From: Chloroflexota bacterium
GTDB lineage: Bacteria; Chloroflexota; Anaerolineae; JAAEKA01
Assembly (NCBI GenBank): GCA_034717495.1
Contig: JAYELL010000050.1
Location: 1-40,317 of the forward strand
DNA length: 40,317 nt
Direction of reading: 5' to 3'
Shown here piece by piece: positions 17,306 through 25,464 of this stretch (the stretch's first letter is position 1; each line of letters starts with the position of its first letter). The notes under the pieces are model-generated. The model was given only the letters and a program-made list of their open reading frames with translations, was not told the DNA's origin and did not search any database. A program made the position numbers and the translations under genes.

Positions 17306-18646
17306 ATGAAGAAGTTGTTTCGTGTTTTTGGGTTATGTTCTTTGCTTGTGATCGTGTTGTTGGTCACTGTGCAATGTACCGCCGTGCCAGCTGGACAACC
17401 AGCGGCTGAAGCCCCGGTTGTCGAAGAGGCTCCTTCAGTTGCAACTGAAGCCCCGGTGGCCGAAGAGGAGACCGGTGAGCCTACAGCACTGAAGATTGCC
17501 TGGATGGGGGCTGAGTACGACACCTACCAGCAGTGGAAGGCAGATTTTGAAGCAGCGTATCCCAACGTGACTATCGAATACCAGTTTATTCCCTACGCCG
17601 AGGGCCCGACTGTTTTCAATACAATGATCGAAGGAGGCAATACACCGGATCTGGCCTATCTGTTCATGGGGCTGATTTCGGAATATGCCGAACGAGAAGC
17701 TCTTGAACCGCTTGACAACTTCATGAGTGATGAAGAGCGGGCGGAGTGGGTGGCTGCAGGCCTGGGTGCCGGTGAATACAAGGGCAAGACCTACGCAGTG
17801 CCACTGTTAGGCGCCAACAGGACCCTCTTTGTGCGCTCCGATCTGATGAAAGCAGCAGGTTACGACGAGCCGCCGACTACATGGGATGAGGTCATGGATC
17901 TGGCAAAGAAGATGAACAACCCGCCGGAGGTTTACGGTTTCTGCATCGGCGCTGGTCGCCAGAAACACATTATGCAAGAGCAAATCGGCATGATGTGGGG
18001 CTATGGAGCCAGTTTCTTTGACGAGGATGGAAAACTGGCTATCAACAGCCCGGAGGCAATCGAGTATGTGACCGATTTAACGAACATGCAGCTGGTGGAT
18101 GGGGCGATGCCACCTGGGATTCTGACTCTGAATGCCAACGAGTGCTATGCTGAGATGGCCGCCGGCAAGGTTGCTATGATGTTCAGCGGCCCCTGGCAAG
18201 ACAAACAGTGTCGGGATGCGGGTCTCGAATGCGAAGCCATTCTGCTTCCAGAACCGAATCCGGGTGGAGATCACAACATGCTGTTGATCGTAGATCTATT
18301 CGGAATGTTCTCTGCCTCGGAGAACAAAGAAATGGCCTACGAGTTCGTCAAATTCATTCAGCAGCCGGAGAACCGCGTTCTGTTCGACAAGGAATTCGGA
18401 GGTGTGCCGCTCACCCATAAGGTAGCGGATGACTCTTACTACCAGTCACAGCCAATTCAGAACTACATTGAGCAGACCGATCTTCTGCGCCTGACCCCCA
18501 AGCACCCAGAGTGGACGAAAATCCAGGATGGCTGGGGCGAAGCGGTGCAGATGGTTCTGGCCGGTGACGCGACCGCCGAGGAAGCCCTCAACAAAGTTTA
18601 CGATCGCCTGGTGAACGAACTTGAGGATCCGAACTTACCGCAATAG
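17306..18646 (+). CDS. ABC sugar importer, solute-binding lipoprotein 2
   Basis: A 446-residue family 1 solute-binding protein. The signal peptide (MKKLFRVFGLCSLLVIVLLVTVQC) ends at a Cys followed by an Ala/Pro/Glu-rich linker, as in a lipoprotein, but the lipobox has Gln at -1 instead of Gly, Ala or Ser. The body starts with LKIAWMGAEYDTYQQWKADFEAAYPNVTIEYQFIPY and has the usual GKVAMMFSGPW segment. The start at 17306 has a consensus TAGGAGGA site. It is a distant paralogue of the first binding protein, so the two importers likely take up different compounds. A hairpin separates it from the permeases. Confidence 0.92.
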   Translation: MKKLFRVFGLCSLLVIVLLVTVQCTAVPAGQPAAEAPVVEEAPSVATEAPVAEEETGEPTALKIAWMGAEYDTYQQWKADFEAAYPNVTIEYQFIPYAEGPTVFNTMIEGGNTPDLAYLFMGLISEYAEREALEPLDNFMSDEERAEWVAAGLGAGEYKGKTYAVPLLGANRTLFVRSDLMKAAGYDEPPTTWDEVMDLAKKMNNPPEVYGFCIGAGRQKHIMQEQIGMMWGYGASFFDEDGKLAINSPEAIEYVTDLTNMQLVDGAMPPGILTLNANECYAEMAAGKVAMMFSGPWQDKQCRDAGLECEAILLPEPNPGGDHNMLLIVDLFGMFSASENKEMAYEFVKFIQQPENRVLFDKEFGGVPLTHKVADDSYYQSQPIQNYIEQTDLLRLTPKHPEWTKIQDGWGEAVQMVLAGDATAEEALNKVYDRLVNELEDPNLPQ

Positions 18647-18661
18647 CAAAGTGCTTTGAAC

Positions 18662-18697
18662 CTAGATCTGTGTGGGCGAAATCTCACACAGATCTAG
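18662..18697 (+). terminator. Hairpin between second binding-protein and permease genes
   Basis: Arms of 13 bp (CTAGATCTGTGTG at 18662-18674, complement at 18685-18697) with a 10-nt loop, 15 nt past the stop codon. No U-run follows. It has the same position as the hairpin in the first importer cassette but an unrelated sequence, which suggests selection for the structure. Confidence 0.7.
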
Positions 18698-18733
18698 ACC
18701 TGGCTGACGATTGTTTGAAGAGAGGGCGTGTTT

Positions 18734-19603
18734 ATGGAAAAACAGAAACGTCGCCTGGCATATCTGTTGATAGCGCCCAGTGCCCTATGGTTACTGTTGT
18801 TCATTGGGTTGCCCATCGTAGATACGATTCGCACCAGTTTCTATCATACTTCCTATAAAGGGGTGCGTTTTGTTGGCCTGGAAAACTACTTCAATATTCT
18901 ATTCAAAGATGACTTGTTTCGTTTGGTTCTCAATAACTCGATTATTTGGACCGGTGCTTCTGTATTCTTGAACGTGGTTTTCGGCCTGCTTATCGCGCTG
19001 CTCCTTAGCCGCTCGTCGATTTTCAGTGAAATTGCGCGGGGGACGTTGATTCTCGCCTGGGCTACGCCTCTGGTTGTAGCCGGAATCATATGGAAATGGA
19101 TGTACAACGCGGAGTATGGCCAATTGAATTCGCTGTTATTCTCTCTTCATCTTATCGATGAACCTGTTCAATGGCTTACAAATGCTCGTTCGGCATTTGT
19201 AGGGGCTCTGATCGCTCGCTTCTGGACAGCGTTCCCATTTACAACATTTGCTTTCCTATCGGGATTACAATCGATTCCCACCGATCTGTATGAAGCGGCA
19301 ATTGTAGATGGCGCATCGGGCTGGCAACGATTTTGGAAGGTTACCTTGCCTCTGCTGCGCCCAGTGACCCTGGCCGTCTTATTGATCAGTGTCATTTGGT
19401 CTTTCAACAGTTTTGCTTTCATTTATGTTATTACCGGTGGAGGGCCAGCAAACAAGACTCAAATCATGGTTACAGAGATTTTTCGACGCGGCTTCGCTTA
19501 CTTCAACTTTGGTTCTGCCAGTACATTGGCTGTAATCTCCTTCTTCTTCTTGCTCATTGTAAGTATCGTGCAATGGAGGCTCTTTTACCGGGAGGAAGCT
19601 TGA
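18734..19603 (+). CDS. ABC sugar importer, permease 1 of second system
   Basis: A 289-residue CUT1 permease with six predicted helices and the EAA loop LYEAAIVDGASGWQRFWKVTLPLLRPVTL. ATG 18734 has an AGAGGG site at 7-nt spacing; a GTG two codons earlier is an alternative. Its stop codon overlaps the start of the next permease (TGATG), so the two are translationally coupled and should be made in equal amounts. Confidence 0.9.
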   Translation: MEKQKRRLAYLLIAPSALWLLLFIGLPIVDTIRTSFYHTSYKGVRFVGLENYFNILFKDDLFRLVLNNSIIWTGASVFLNVVFGLLIALLLSRSSIFSEIARGTLILAWATPLVVAGIIWKWMYNAEYGQLNSLLFSLHLIDEPVQWLTNARSAFVGALIARFWTAFPFTTFAFLSGLQSIPTDLYEAAIVDGASGWQRFWKVTLPLLRPVTLAVLLISVIWSFNSFAFIYVITGGGPANKTQIMVTEIFRRGFAYFNFGSASTLAVISFFFLLIVSIVQWRLFYREEA

Positions 19604-20439
19604 TGAACATTTTTAGTACCAGGTGGTTCGGTAACGCGGCACGTTTGATTGGCATAACGATGATCGTCAGTTTTGCAGTGTTTCCGTTTCTGGTCGTGGT
19701 GGGAACCTCATTGAAAACGATGGGCGAAATCTTCCGCTCGCCAGCTACGCTAATTCCGGAGGTCGTCGTCTGGCAGAATTACGTAGACATCTTTGTTCGA
19801 ATTCCGATGGTTCGACACCTGGTGAATACGTTTATCATAGCAGGTGCAGTCACTGCTCTGAATATCCTTGTTTCAGCACCGGCGGCATACGCTATTGCGA
19901 GAATCGATTTCGCTGGCAGAGGGGCGTTTGGATTGGGCATACTGATCACTCAAATGTTTTCACCCGTTATCATACTCATTCCCCTCTTCAAAGTCATGAA
20001 AACTATGGGCCTGCTGGATACGTATGCCTCCCTTATCTTCGTAAATTTGGCTTTTGTCATTCCCTTCTCGATCTGGATGTTGACCGGTTTCTTCCGGAAC
20101 ATTCCTGAAGAACTGGAGGATGCTGCCATGATCGACGGCCTGTCCAGATTTCAGACTATGATAAGAATTGCCTTGCCGTTGACGATGCCCGGCCTGATCA
20201 CAACGTCGATCTTCGCATTTATTACGGCCTGGAACGAGTTTATTTTCGCCCTGGTTTTCATCTCTGATCGGGACATGCAGCCGATCACGATGGCGCTATA
20301 TTCCTGGGAAAAAAACAATGTTGTAGAATGGAATTACCTTATGGCCACCTCCGTTGTCGCCACGATTCCAACTGTTTTTCTCTTCCTTCTCGTCAGGAAA
20401 CGTCTTACAGCGGGATTGATGGCCGGGGCAATAAAGTAG
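19603..20439 (+). CDS. ABC sugar importer, permease 2 of second system
   Basis: A 278-residue CUT1 permease. The EAA loop is LEDAAMIDGLSRFQTMIRIALPLTMPGL and about six helices are predicted. I chose ATG 19603, which sits in the TGATG overlap with the preceding gene and follows GGAGGAAG; the frame is open to 19333, but that part overlaps permease 1 in another frame. As in the first system, no ATP-binding subunit is encoded nearby. Confidence 0.92.
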   Translation: MNIFSTRWFGNAARLIGITMIVSFAVFPFLVVVGTSLKTMGEIFRSPATLIPEVVVWQNYVDIFVRIPMVRHLVNTFIIAGAVTALNILVSAPAAYAIARIDFAGRGAFGLGILITQMFSPVIILIPLFKVMKTMGLLDTYASLIFVNLAFVIPFSIWMLTGFFRNIPEELEDAAMIDGLSRFQTMIRIALPLTMPGLITTSIFAFITAWNEFIFALVFISDRDMQPITMALYSWEKNNVVEWNYLMATSVVATIPTVFLFLLVRKRLTAGLMAGAIK

Positions 20440-20461
20440 AAGGGAATCTGGTTAATTGAGG

Positions 20462-21535
20462 ATGATTCAAATCGATACACGCATCGAACGCTACAAAAAG
20501 TGGCTGGAGCGGGAATCTGTGGAGCGGCCAATGATAGGGCTTGCCTGGGAACCGGACATAAGTCCGCTCCCGGAAATGCTGGAGCAGTTCGGTATGGGAA
20601 AACCAGTATTTCCGGACCAAATTCAGCCGGAAGTGATATTGGATTGGGTTGAACACTGCTACGGCGAGGATGCCCGGCTGCAAAGCGATGTAATTCAGGG
20701 ATTTGCCCCCGCTTTTGGCGTTCCCTGGGTTGAGGCGATTGCCGGGTGCCCGGTGGTGGCTCAACCAGGATCACTGTGGGCCGAGCCTTGCCTGGATAGC
20801 TACGCGGATCGCCAGCGAATCACCTTTGATCCCGACAATCCCTGGCTGCAGAGGCTGATTGAGTTCACCAGAGTGCTGGTTGATTTATCTGATGGGCGCT
20901 TTCCAGTCACGCTTCCGCAGACGCGAGGTCCACTGGACACGCTGGCAGCCATGCGCGGGCCTGAGCGAATGGGGCTTGATCTTATCGACTGCCCCGATGA
21001 AGTTGCCGCTATTCTCGATGAACTTACCGACCTCTGGATAGGCATTTGCGAAGCGGTCAGGCCGTGGATTCCACCGTTTCATGGCGGCTATTGCAGCCGG
21101 ATGAAAATGTTTGCACCTGGCTACGCCGTCACACCGCAGAACGACATTTCTTCCATCGTCTCGGCCAGAATGTACAGGGAGTTTGCTTTGCCCTGCGACA
21201 GGCGAATCACGAGTCGTTTTCCTTACCACTCTTTTCATACGCACGACACAGAGTACCACCAGATAGAAAACTTGCTCGAGTTGGAAGCGCTTACGGTTAT
21301 CCAGATCTTTCTTCAGCCAGATAGCGGCGGTCCACCTTTTGAGAGGATGTTACCCATAATAGAGCAAGCGCTTGAGCGTAAACCGGTGCTTCTGGGCGCT
21401 CAGAACATTGAAACAGCCGAACGCTGTCTTGAATCATTGCCCTGCACTGGATTGTTCCTGATGCTTGAAACCGAACCTCTGGAACCGATTCCCGAAAGCC
21501 ACAGGCGGTGGCTGCTGGAGCACTGTCTTATGTAA
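20462..21535 (+). CDS. URO-D-superfamily protein 3
   Basis: About 357 residues. The N-terminus (IERYKKWLERESVERPMIGLAWEPD) and later blocks (QTRGPLDTLAAMRGPERMGLDLIDCPDEVAAILDEL) fit the divergent URO-D-like group seen near ABC importers. The region of the zinc site reads FHTHDTEYHQIENLLE, with neither His-X-Cys nor a clean His-X-Asp-Gly, so it differs from the other three copies. ATG 20462 was preferred to TTG 20456; the ribosome binding site is weak for both. The TAA stop lies within the first copy of the 21-bp repeat starting at 21528, so the gene's last codons are part of the repeat. Confidence 0.72.
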   Translation: MIQIDTRIERYKKWLERESVERPMIGLAWEPDISPLPEMLEQFGMGKPVFPDQIQPEVILDWVEHCYGEDARLQSDVIQGFAPAFGVPWVEAIAGCPVVAQPGSLWAEPCLDSYADRQRITFDPDNPWLQRLIEFTRVLVDLSDGRFPVTLPQTRGPLDTLAAMRGPERMGLDLIDCPDEVAAILDELTDLWIGICEAVRPWIPPFHGGYCSRMKMFAPGYAVTPQNDISSIVSARMYREFALPCDRRITSRFPYHSFHTHDTEYHQIENLLELEALTVIQIFLQPDSGGPPFERMLPIIEQALERKPVLLGAQNIETAERCLESLPCTGLFLMLETEPLEPIPESHRRWLLEHCLM

Positions 21536-21736
21536 CTGGAGTTACGCAGGTAACAATGTGCCCGGAAGACGGCGACCTTGCGACACGGCGACCTTGCGAC
21601 GCGGGGACACGGCGACACGGCGACGCGGGGACACGGGGACACGGCGACGCGGGGACACGGCGACACGGCGACGCGGCGACCGAGGACCACGGACGGTAGA
21701 ACTGCGTAACATGAGTTATGTAACTGGAGTTACGCA
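21528..21736. repeat. Composite intergenic repeat bounded by perfect 21-bp direct repeats
   Basis: A 21-bp sequence beginning TTATGTAACTGG and ending GTTACGCA occurs identically at 21528-21548 and 21716-21736. Each copy has the inner palindrome GTAAC-TGGA-GTTAC. Between them lies a degenerate array of GACACGG, CGACGCGGG and CGACCTTG units (about 21567-21690). TGCGTAAC (21703-21710) and GTTACGCA (21729-21736) form a further inverted repeat. The left copy overlaps the end of the URO-D-like gene. It fills most of the 317-bp gap up to 21852, and no gene is seen in it. Confidence 0.8.
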
Positions 21737-21852
21737 ATTGGAGTGCTTTCCTGCCGACCACCGACCACTGAAAGCCGACCATTGACCGCCGACCGCTGAC
21801 TGATATCCGTCATTCTTTCTTCAAATACTTGAACATACAAGGAGAACTACTT

Positions 21853-22755
21853 ATGAAGATCGGTTGTGCCGCACTCTATCCCATTACCCGCTACGGATTC
21901 CCTTACACGCTGGACAATTACCTGAAAGCTGTGGCCGAAATGCACTCGGCCGGTTTCGAGTACTGCGAGCTGGAGATCAACGTCGATAACGACCTTGATG
22001 AGTATATCGAGCGAACCGGCGAGGTCGAGCGTGTTCTGGCCGACAATCAAATGACCGTCTCGGCGATCATAGGTGTGGTAGATGGCGCCTTTTCTACTAA
22101 CCCCGTTATAGCGGACGCCTATCTACGCAAGTATGAACAGCTCTGTCGATTTGGCAGGGGCATCCACTGCGACATGATCTGCATTTGCGCCTATATGCCG
22201 CCCGAAATCGAAGGTGTTGCCGGAACCGAGCCCTATTCTGGCGCTCCCCCCATGCAGGTCAGAGAGCCGGAAGATTTCGACTGGGATCTGTTCTGGGACA
22301 ACGCTGTCCATCGTTTTGCCCAGATGGCGCGCATCAGTGCCAAATACGATCAAAAACTGATCATCGAGAATCGGGTGGGCGATTGGGTCAGCACAAGCGA
22401 TGGTGTATTGAAACTTATCGAAGACGCCGGAGAGCCGAATGCAGGCTGTCTGCTTGATGTAGCTCATACCAACGCAACCAAGGAGCATCTTAACCTGGTT
22501 ATTCCCAAACTCAAACATCGGCTGATGTATGTCCATCTTGCTGACAATGATGGCACACAGCCCTATCATCTGCCTGCCGGCCAGGGTACCATCGACTTTC
22601 CTTCTGTATTTGGAAGCCTTGAATCAATTGGCTATGACAGCTACGTCAATGTTGACTATGGTGGCGTGCCGTCCGACCAGATTCTGGAAGAAGTGACAAA
22701 AGGTCGAGCTTATTTTCAGGAATGCCTTGAAACTGCTAGCCAGGACCATGGGTAG
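21853..22755 (+). CDS. Xylose-isomerase-like TIM-barrel protein (sugar isomerase/epimerase) 1
   Basis: A 300-residue AP-endonuclease-2/xylose-isomerase-fold protein. Putative metal and catalytic positions are Glu172 (LIIENRV), Asp202 and His205 (LLDVAHT), His228 (VHLADND) and, at the place where the family usually has Glu, Asp268 (VNVDYGG). Members isomerise or epimerise keto-sugars, or dehydrate inositols. It is clearly a paralogue of the gene at 23712 (shared CAYMPPEI, HYHLP-like and PAGQGTIDFP segments), with the AEC permease between them. The start at 21853 follows AAGGAGAA. Confidence 0.82.
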   Translation: MKIGCAALYPITRYGFPYTLDNYLKAVAEMHSAGFEYCELEINVDNDLDEYIERTGEVERVLADNQMTVSAIIGVVDGAFSTNPVIADAYLRKYEQLCRFGRGIHCDMICICAYMPPEIEGVAGTEPYSGAPPMQVREPEDFDWDLFWDNAVHRFAQMARISAKYDQKLIIENRVGDWVSTSDGVLKLIEDAGEPNAGCLLDVAHTNATKEHLNLVIPKLKHRLMYVHLADNDGTQPYHLPAGQGTIDFPSVFGSLESIGYDSYVNVDYGGVPSDQILEEVTKGRAYFQECLETASQDHG

Positions 22756-22778
22756 GAAAACAAATCAACACTGAATCT

Positions 22779-23684
22779 ATTCCGGAACTGATCGCCGCCT
22801 TCACCACCGTATTCTTCATATTTGGCCTGGGATTCGCCATCCAACGGTTGCGGCCATTGAGCGAACAGACACTGGCCCAACTTTCCTGGTTGGTCGTTGA
22901 GGTCTTGCTGCCGTTTTATCTCTTCTTCATTATGGCAACCAGCGTCACATTTGAGTCGCTGAGCGCGGCGCCGGTGCTTATCGCTATGGGCCTGGTGGTT
23001 ACACTGACCAGCTACGTGTGGGCAACGCTGGCGCAAAAGCCGGCCCGGGTTGCGCCGGAGCAGCGATCGGCTTTCCGCTTTTCAATCATGATCGCCAATA
23101 CAGCTTTCCTGGGCATTCCTATTTGCGCGGCCCTGTTTGGCCCTGTGGGCGCTGTTTACGCTGTATTGTACGATTTTGGCACGACCATAGTGATACTGAC
23201 GCTTGGGATTTGGGTGCTTAACGGGGGGCATCTCGATAATTGGCGACCCCTGTTTTTTAATCCTTTGATTTGGGGCGTCGTGGCCGGATTGGGGTGGGCT
23301 TTCAGTGGTTGGCCGTTCCCGGAGTGGCTGGCCGGCCCCTTCTCGACCCTGGGCGATGCCACATTGCCGTTGGCGTTGTTGGTAGGCGGCGCCCAGATCG
23401 GCAATATCCAACCAGCAGGATTGAGGCAACTGCCATTGGCGGGATTGATTACAACTCGACTGATTGTTGTTCCCATAACTGTTTTCGCCGCTCTGGCGAT
23501 CCTGGGCTGGCATGGGCTATTTGCGCAAGTGACCATTCTCCAGGCAGCTATGCCGGTGGGGATTACAACTGTAATCCTAGCCAAAAACTACGGGGCTGAT
23601 GCCAAGTTTGCAGCATCGGCCATATTCTGGTCAACCTTGTTTGCTATTGTCAGTCTGCCCATAATCGTTATATTGCTAATTTGA
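22779..23684 (+). CDS. AEC-family (auxin efflux carrier-like) permease
   Basis: A membrane protein of about 300 residues with the AEC pattern: two similar halves, each with about five helices, conserved PFYLFFIMATS, RFSIMIANTAFLGIPICAALFG and the late ITVFAALAILG...LQAAMPVGITTVILAKNYGAD. Bacterial members move organic acids such as malate. The N-terminus is odd: the frame is open upstream of the first TTG (22848) and encodes a needed first helix (ELIAAFTTVFFIFGLGFAI), but no ATG, GTG or TTG precedes it. I tentatively use ATT 22779. CTG 22788 or a frameshift from ATG 22748 are alternatives. Confidence 0.8.
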   Translation: MPELIAAFTTVFFIFGLGFAIQRLRPLSEQTLAQLSWLVVEVLLPFYLFFIMATSVTFESLSAAPVLIAMGLVVTLTSYVWATLAQKPARVAPEQRSAFRFSIMIANTAFLGIPICAALFGPVGAVYAVLYDFGTTIVILTLGIWVLNGGHLDNWRPLFFNPLIWGVVAGLGWAFSGWPFPEWLAGPFSTLGDATLPLALLVGGAQIGNIQPAGLRQLPLAGLITTRLIVVPITVFAALAILGWHGLFAQVTILQAAMPVGITTVILAKNYGADAKFAASAIFWSTLFAIVSLPIIVILLI

Positions 23685-23711
23685 ACCATCAATAGTTCTA
23701 AGGAGAAAAAC

Positions 23712-24593
23712 ATGAACATTGCTTGCGGTTATACCATTCCCATTACCCTGTTTGGAATTCCCCCGTCACCTGCAGACCATCTCAAAGCGATGGAAATTGT
23801 AGGCCAGGCCGGCTTTGAGGCGATAGAGCTGGAGCTATATGATGAGTTGATCGAGCAGCATCGGCGTGATCTCGACCAGATGAAAGCCATCCTCTCAAAC
23901 TATGGGATGGTCGTTCCATCCGTCATGGCAGTCGAAGAAAAAATGTTCAGTGTTAACCCGGACATCAAGGCCAAGGCATTGCATGATTTCGCCGCGCTGA
24001 CCGATATGATCGCTGAATTGGGAGCACCGATTGTATCAATTTGCGGGTATATGCCGCCAGAGATCCGTCCCATGGGCACCGAGCTATATGTGGGCGGCCC
24101 GCCTACTGCTGTCAGCGTTGGCGACGATTTCTCCTGGGACGAGTTCTGGAGGAACGCGGTGGATGTGGTGACTCAATGCGCCGCCATCGCCAAGCGCAAG
24201 GGGTTGAGGCTCATTATCGAGACACGAGCCAATGACGTCTTCAGTTCGACGGATGCAATACTGAACCTGATAAAGGAGTCGGCAGCGGATAATGCGGGCG
24301 TGTTGTTCGACATCGCCCATGTTCATGCCGGCAAGGAATACCTGGCACTGGTTATCCCCAAATTAGGGGATCAAATCGCCTTGGTTCACTTTTCTGACAA
24401 TGACGGCTCCCAGGCTTACCACTATCCTCCAGGTCAAGGTATCATTGATTTTCCTGCTGTGGTTGGAAGCCTGAAACGCGTGGGGTTCGATGGAACGATT
24501 GTTGTCGACATTTCCGGCGTGGATAACATTGTTGAGGAAGCAGTCAAAGCCCGCGACTTTTTTCTATCGCTGATCAACGAAGTCCAGGCATAG
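23712..24593 (+). CDS. Xylose-isomerase-like TIM-barrel protein 2
   Basis: A 293-residue paralogue of the protein encoded at 21853. Corresponding residues are Glu170 (IIETRA), Asp200 and His203 (FDIAHVH), His226 (VHFSDND) and Asp266 (VVDISG), again with Asp where Glu is usual. The start at 23712 follows AAGGAGAAA at good spacing. Similar length and motifs imply related but not identical sugar substrates, or a hetero-oligomer. Confidence 0.82.
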   Translation: MNIACGYTIPITLFGIPPSPADHLKAMEIVGQAGFEAIELELYDELIEQHRRDLDQMKAILSNYGMVVPSVMAVEEKMFSVNPDIKAKALHDFAALTDMIAELGAPIVSICGYMPPEIRPMGTELYVGGPPTAVSVGDDFSWDEFWRNAVDVVTQCAAIAKRKGLRLIIETRANDVFSSTDAILNLIKESAADNAGVLFDIAHVHAGKEYLALVIPKLGDQIALVHFSDNDGSQAYHYPPGQGIIDFPAVVGSLKRVGFDGTIVVDISGVDNIVEEAVKARDFFLSLINEVQA

Positions 24594-24603
24594 GGGACAA
24601 ACG

Positions 24604-25428
24604 ATGAGACTAAGCCTATCATCCTTCATCTATTACAACTATCCTCTCTCCGAGGCAATCCGGCGCACGGCTGCTGCCGGATTTGACGGAATCGACATCT
24701 GGGGAGGAAGGCCCCACGCCTACCGGAAAGACCTGGGCGACAAAGAGATTGCCGACCTGCGCCAAACCCTTCAATCCGAGGGACTGGCTGTTGCCTCCTT
24801 TATCCCAGCTCAATTTCGCTATCCGACCAGCCTGTGCAGCCCGATAGAGAAGATTCGCCAGGACAGCGTATCCTACATCCAGGATAGCATCGAAACGGCG
24901 GTAGCCCTCGGCGCCCCGGTCGTAAGCGTGTGCCCCGGTCATACCCTTTTCGGACAAAGTACCGAGGATGGCATTGAGCGCTTGAGCGAAAGCCTGTGCG
25001 CTATCGCCGAGTACGCCACCAGCTATGAACTGCTTATTGCCATTGAACCGGCGGACAGATATGAAACGGATCTATTGCCTACCTGCGCAGCCACTCTGGA
25101 TCTGGTCAACAAGCTTGGATATGCGTACTTAGGCGTACTGCTCGACAATGGGCATGCCCATGTGGTGGGTGAGCCGGCGGCGGACGCAGTGCGCTTGCTG
25201 GGTGACAAACTGTTCCACGTGCACGTCGATGACAACGATGGCGAACGAGATCAGCACTTAGTGCCAGGAGATGGCAGTTTCGAATTTTCGCCGTTCATGG
25301 TGGCTCTGCGCCAGACAGGATATGATGGTTTTTTGGCTGCGGAACTGGGTTGGGACTATACCATAGATCCCGACCCAGCCGCCCGGCTTACCGTCGAGAG
25401 GATGAACGACATCCAAAGCCAGGGTTAA
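24604..25428 (+). CDS. Xylose-isomerase-like TIM-barrel protein 3 (canonical metal site)
   Basis: A 274-residue member of the same superfamily but of a different branch. The complete ligand set can be seen: Glu148 (IAIEPAD), Asp181 and His184 (LLDNGHAH), His207 (HVHVDDNDG) and Glu247 (LAAELGW). It should be a functional keto-sugar isomerase or 3-epimerase of the tagatose-epimerase type. It lies 10 bp behind the preceding gene with an AGGGGA site, so it is in the same operon. Confidence 0.85.
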   Translation: MRLSLSSFIYYNYPLSEAIRRTAAAGFDGIDIWGGRPHAYRKDLGDKEIADLRQTLQSEGLAVASFIPAQFRYPTSLCSPIEKIRQDSVSYIQDSIETAVALGAPVVSVCPGHTLFGQSTEDGIERLSESLCAIAEYATSYELLIAIEPADRYETDLLPTCAATLDLVNKLGYAYLGVLLDNGHAHVVGEPAADAVRLLGDKLFHVHVDDNDGERDQHLVPGDGSFEFSPFMVALRQTGYDGFLAAELGWDYTIDPDPAARLTVERMNDIQSQG

Positions 25429-25464
25429 CCCTCAGTTGTCGAACACTTTCTTAACGGGGTGCCG

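Noticed and set aside
20462-21535. Heme-pathway uroporphyrinogen decarboxylase (hemE)
   Set aside because: This and the three other URO-D-like genes lie among sugar-uptake genes, lack hem neighbours and are divergent at key positions.
21528-21736. Insertion sequence or integron-like element
   Set aside because: There is no transposase or recombinase and no coding capacity; only a small repeat cassette can be supported.
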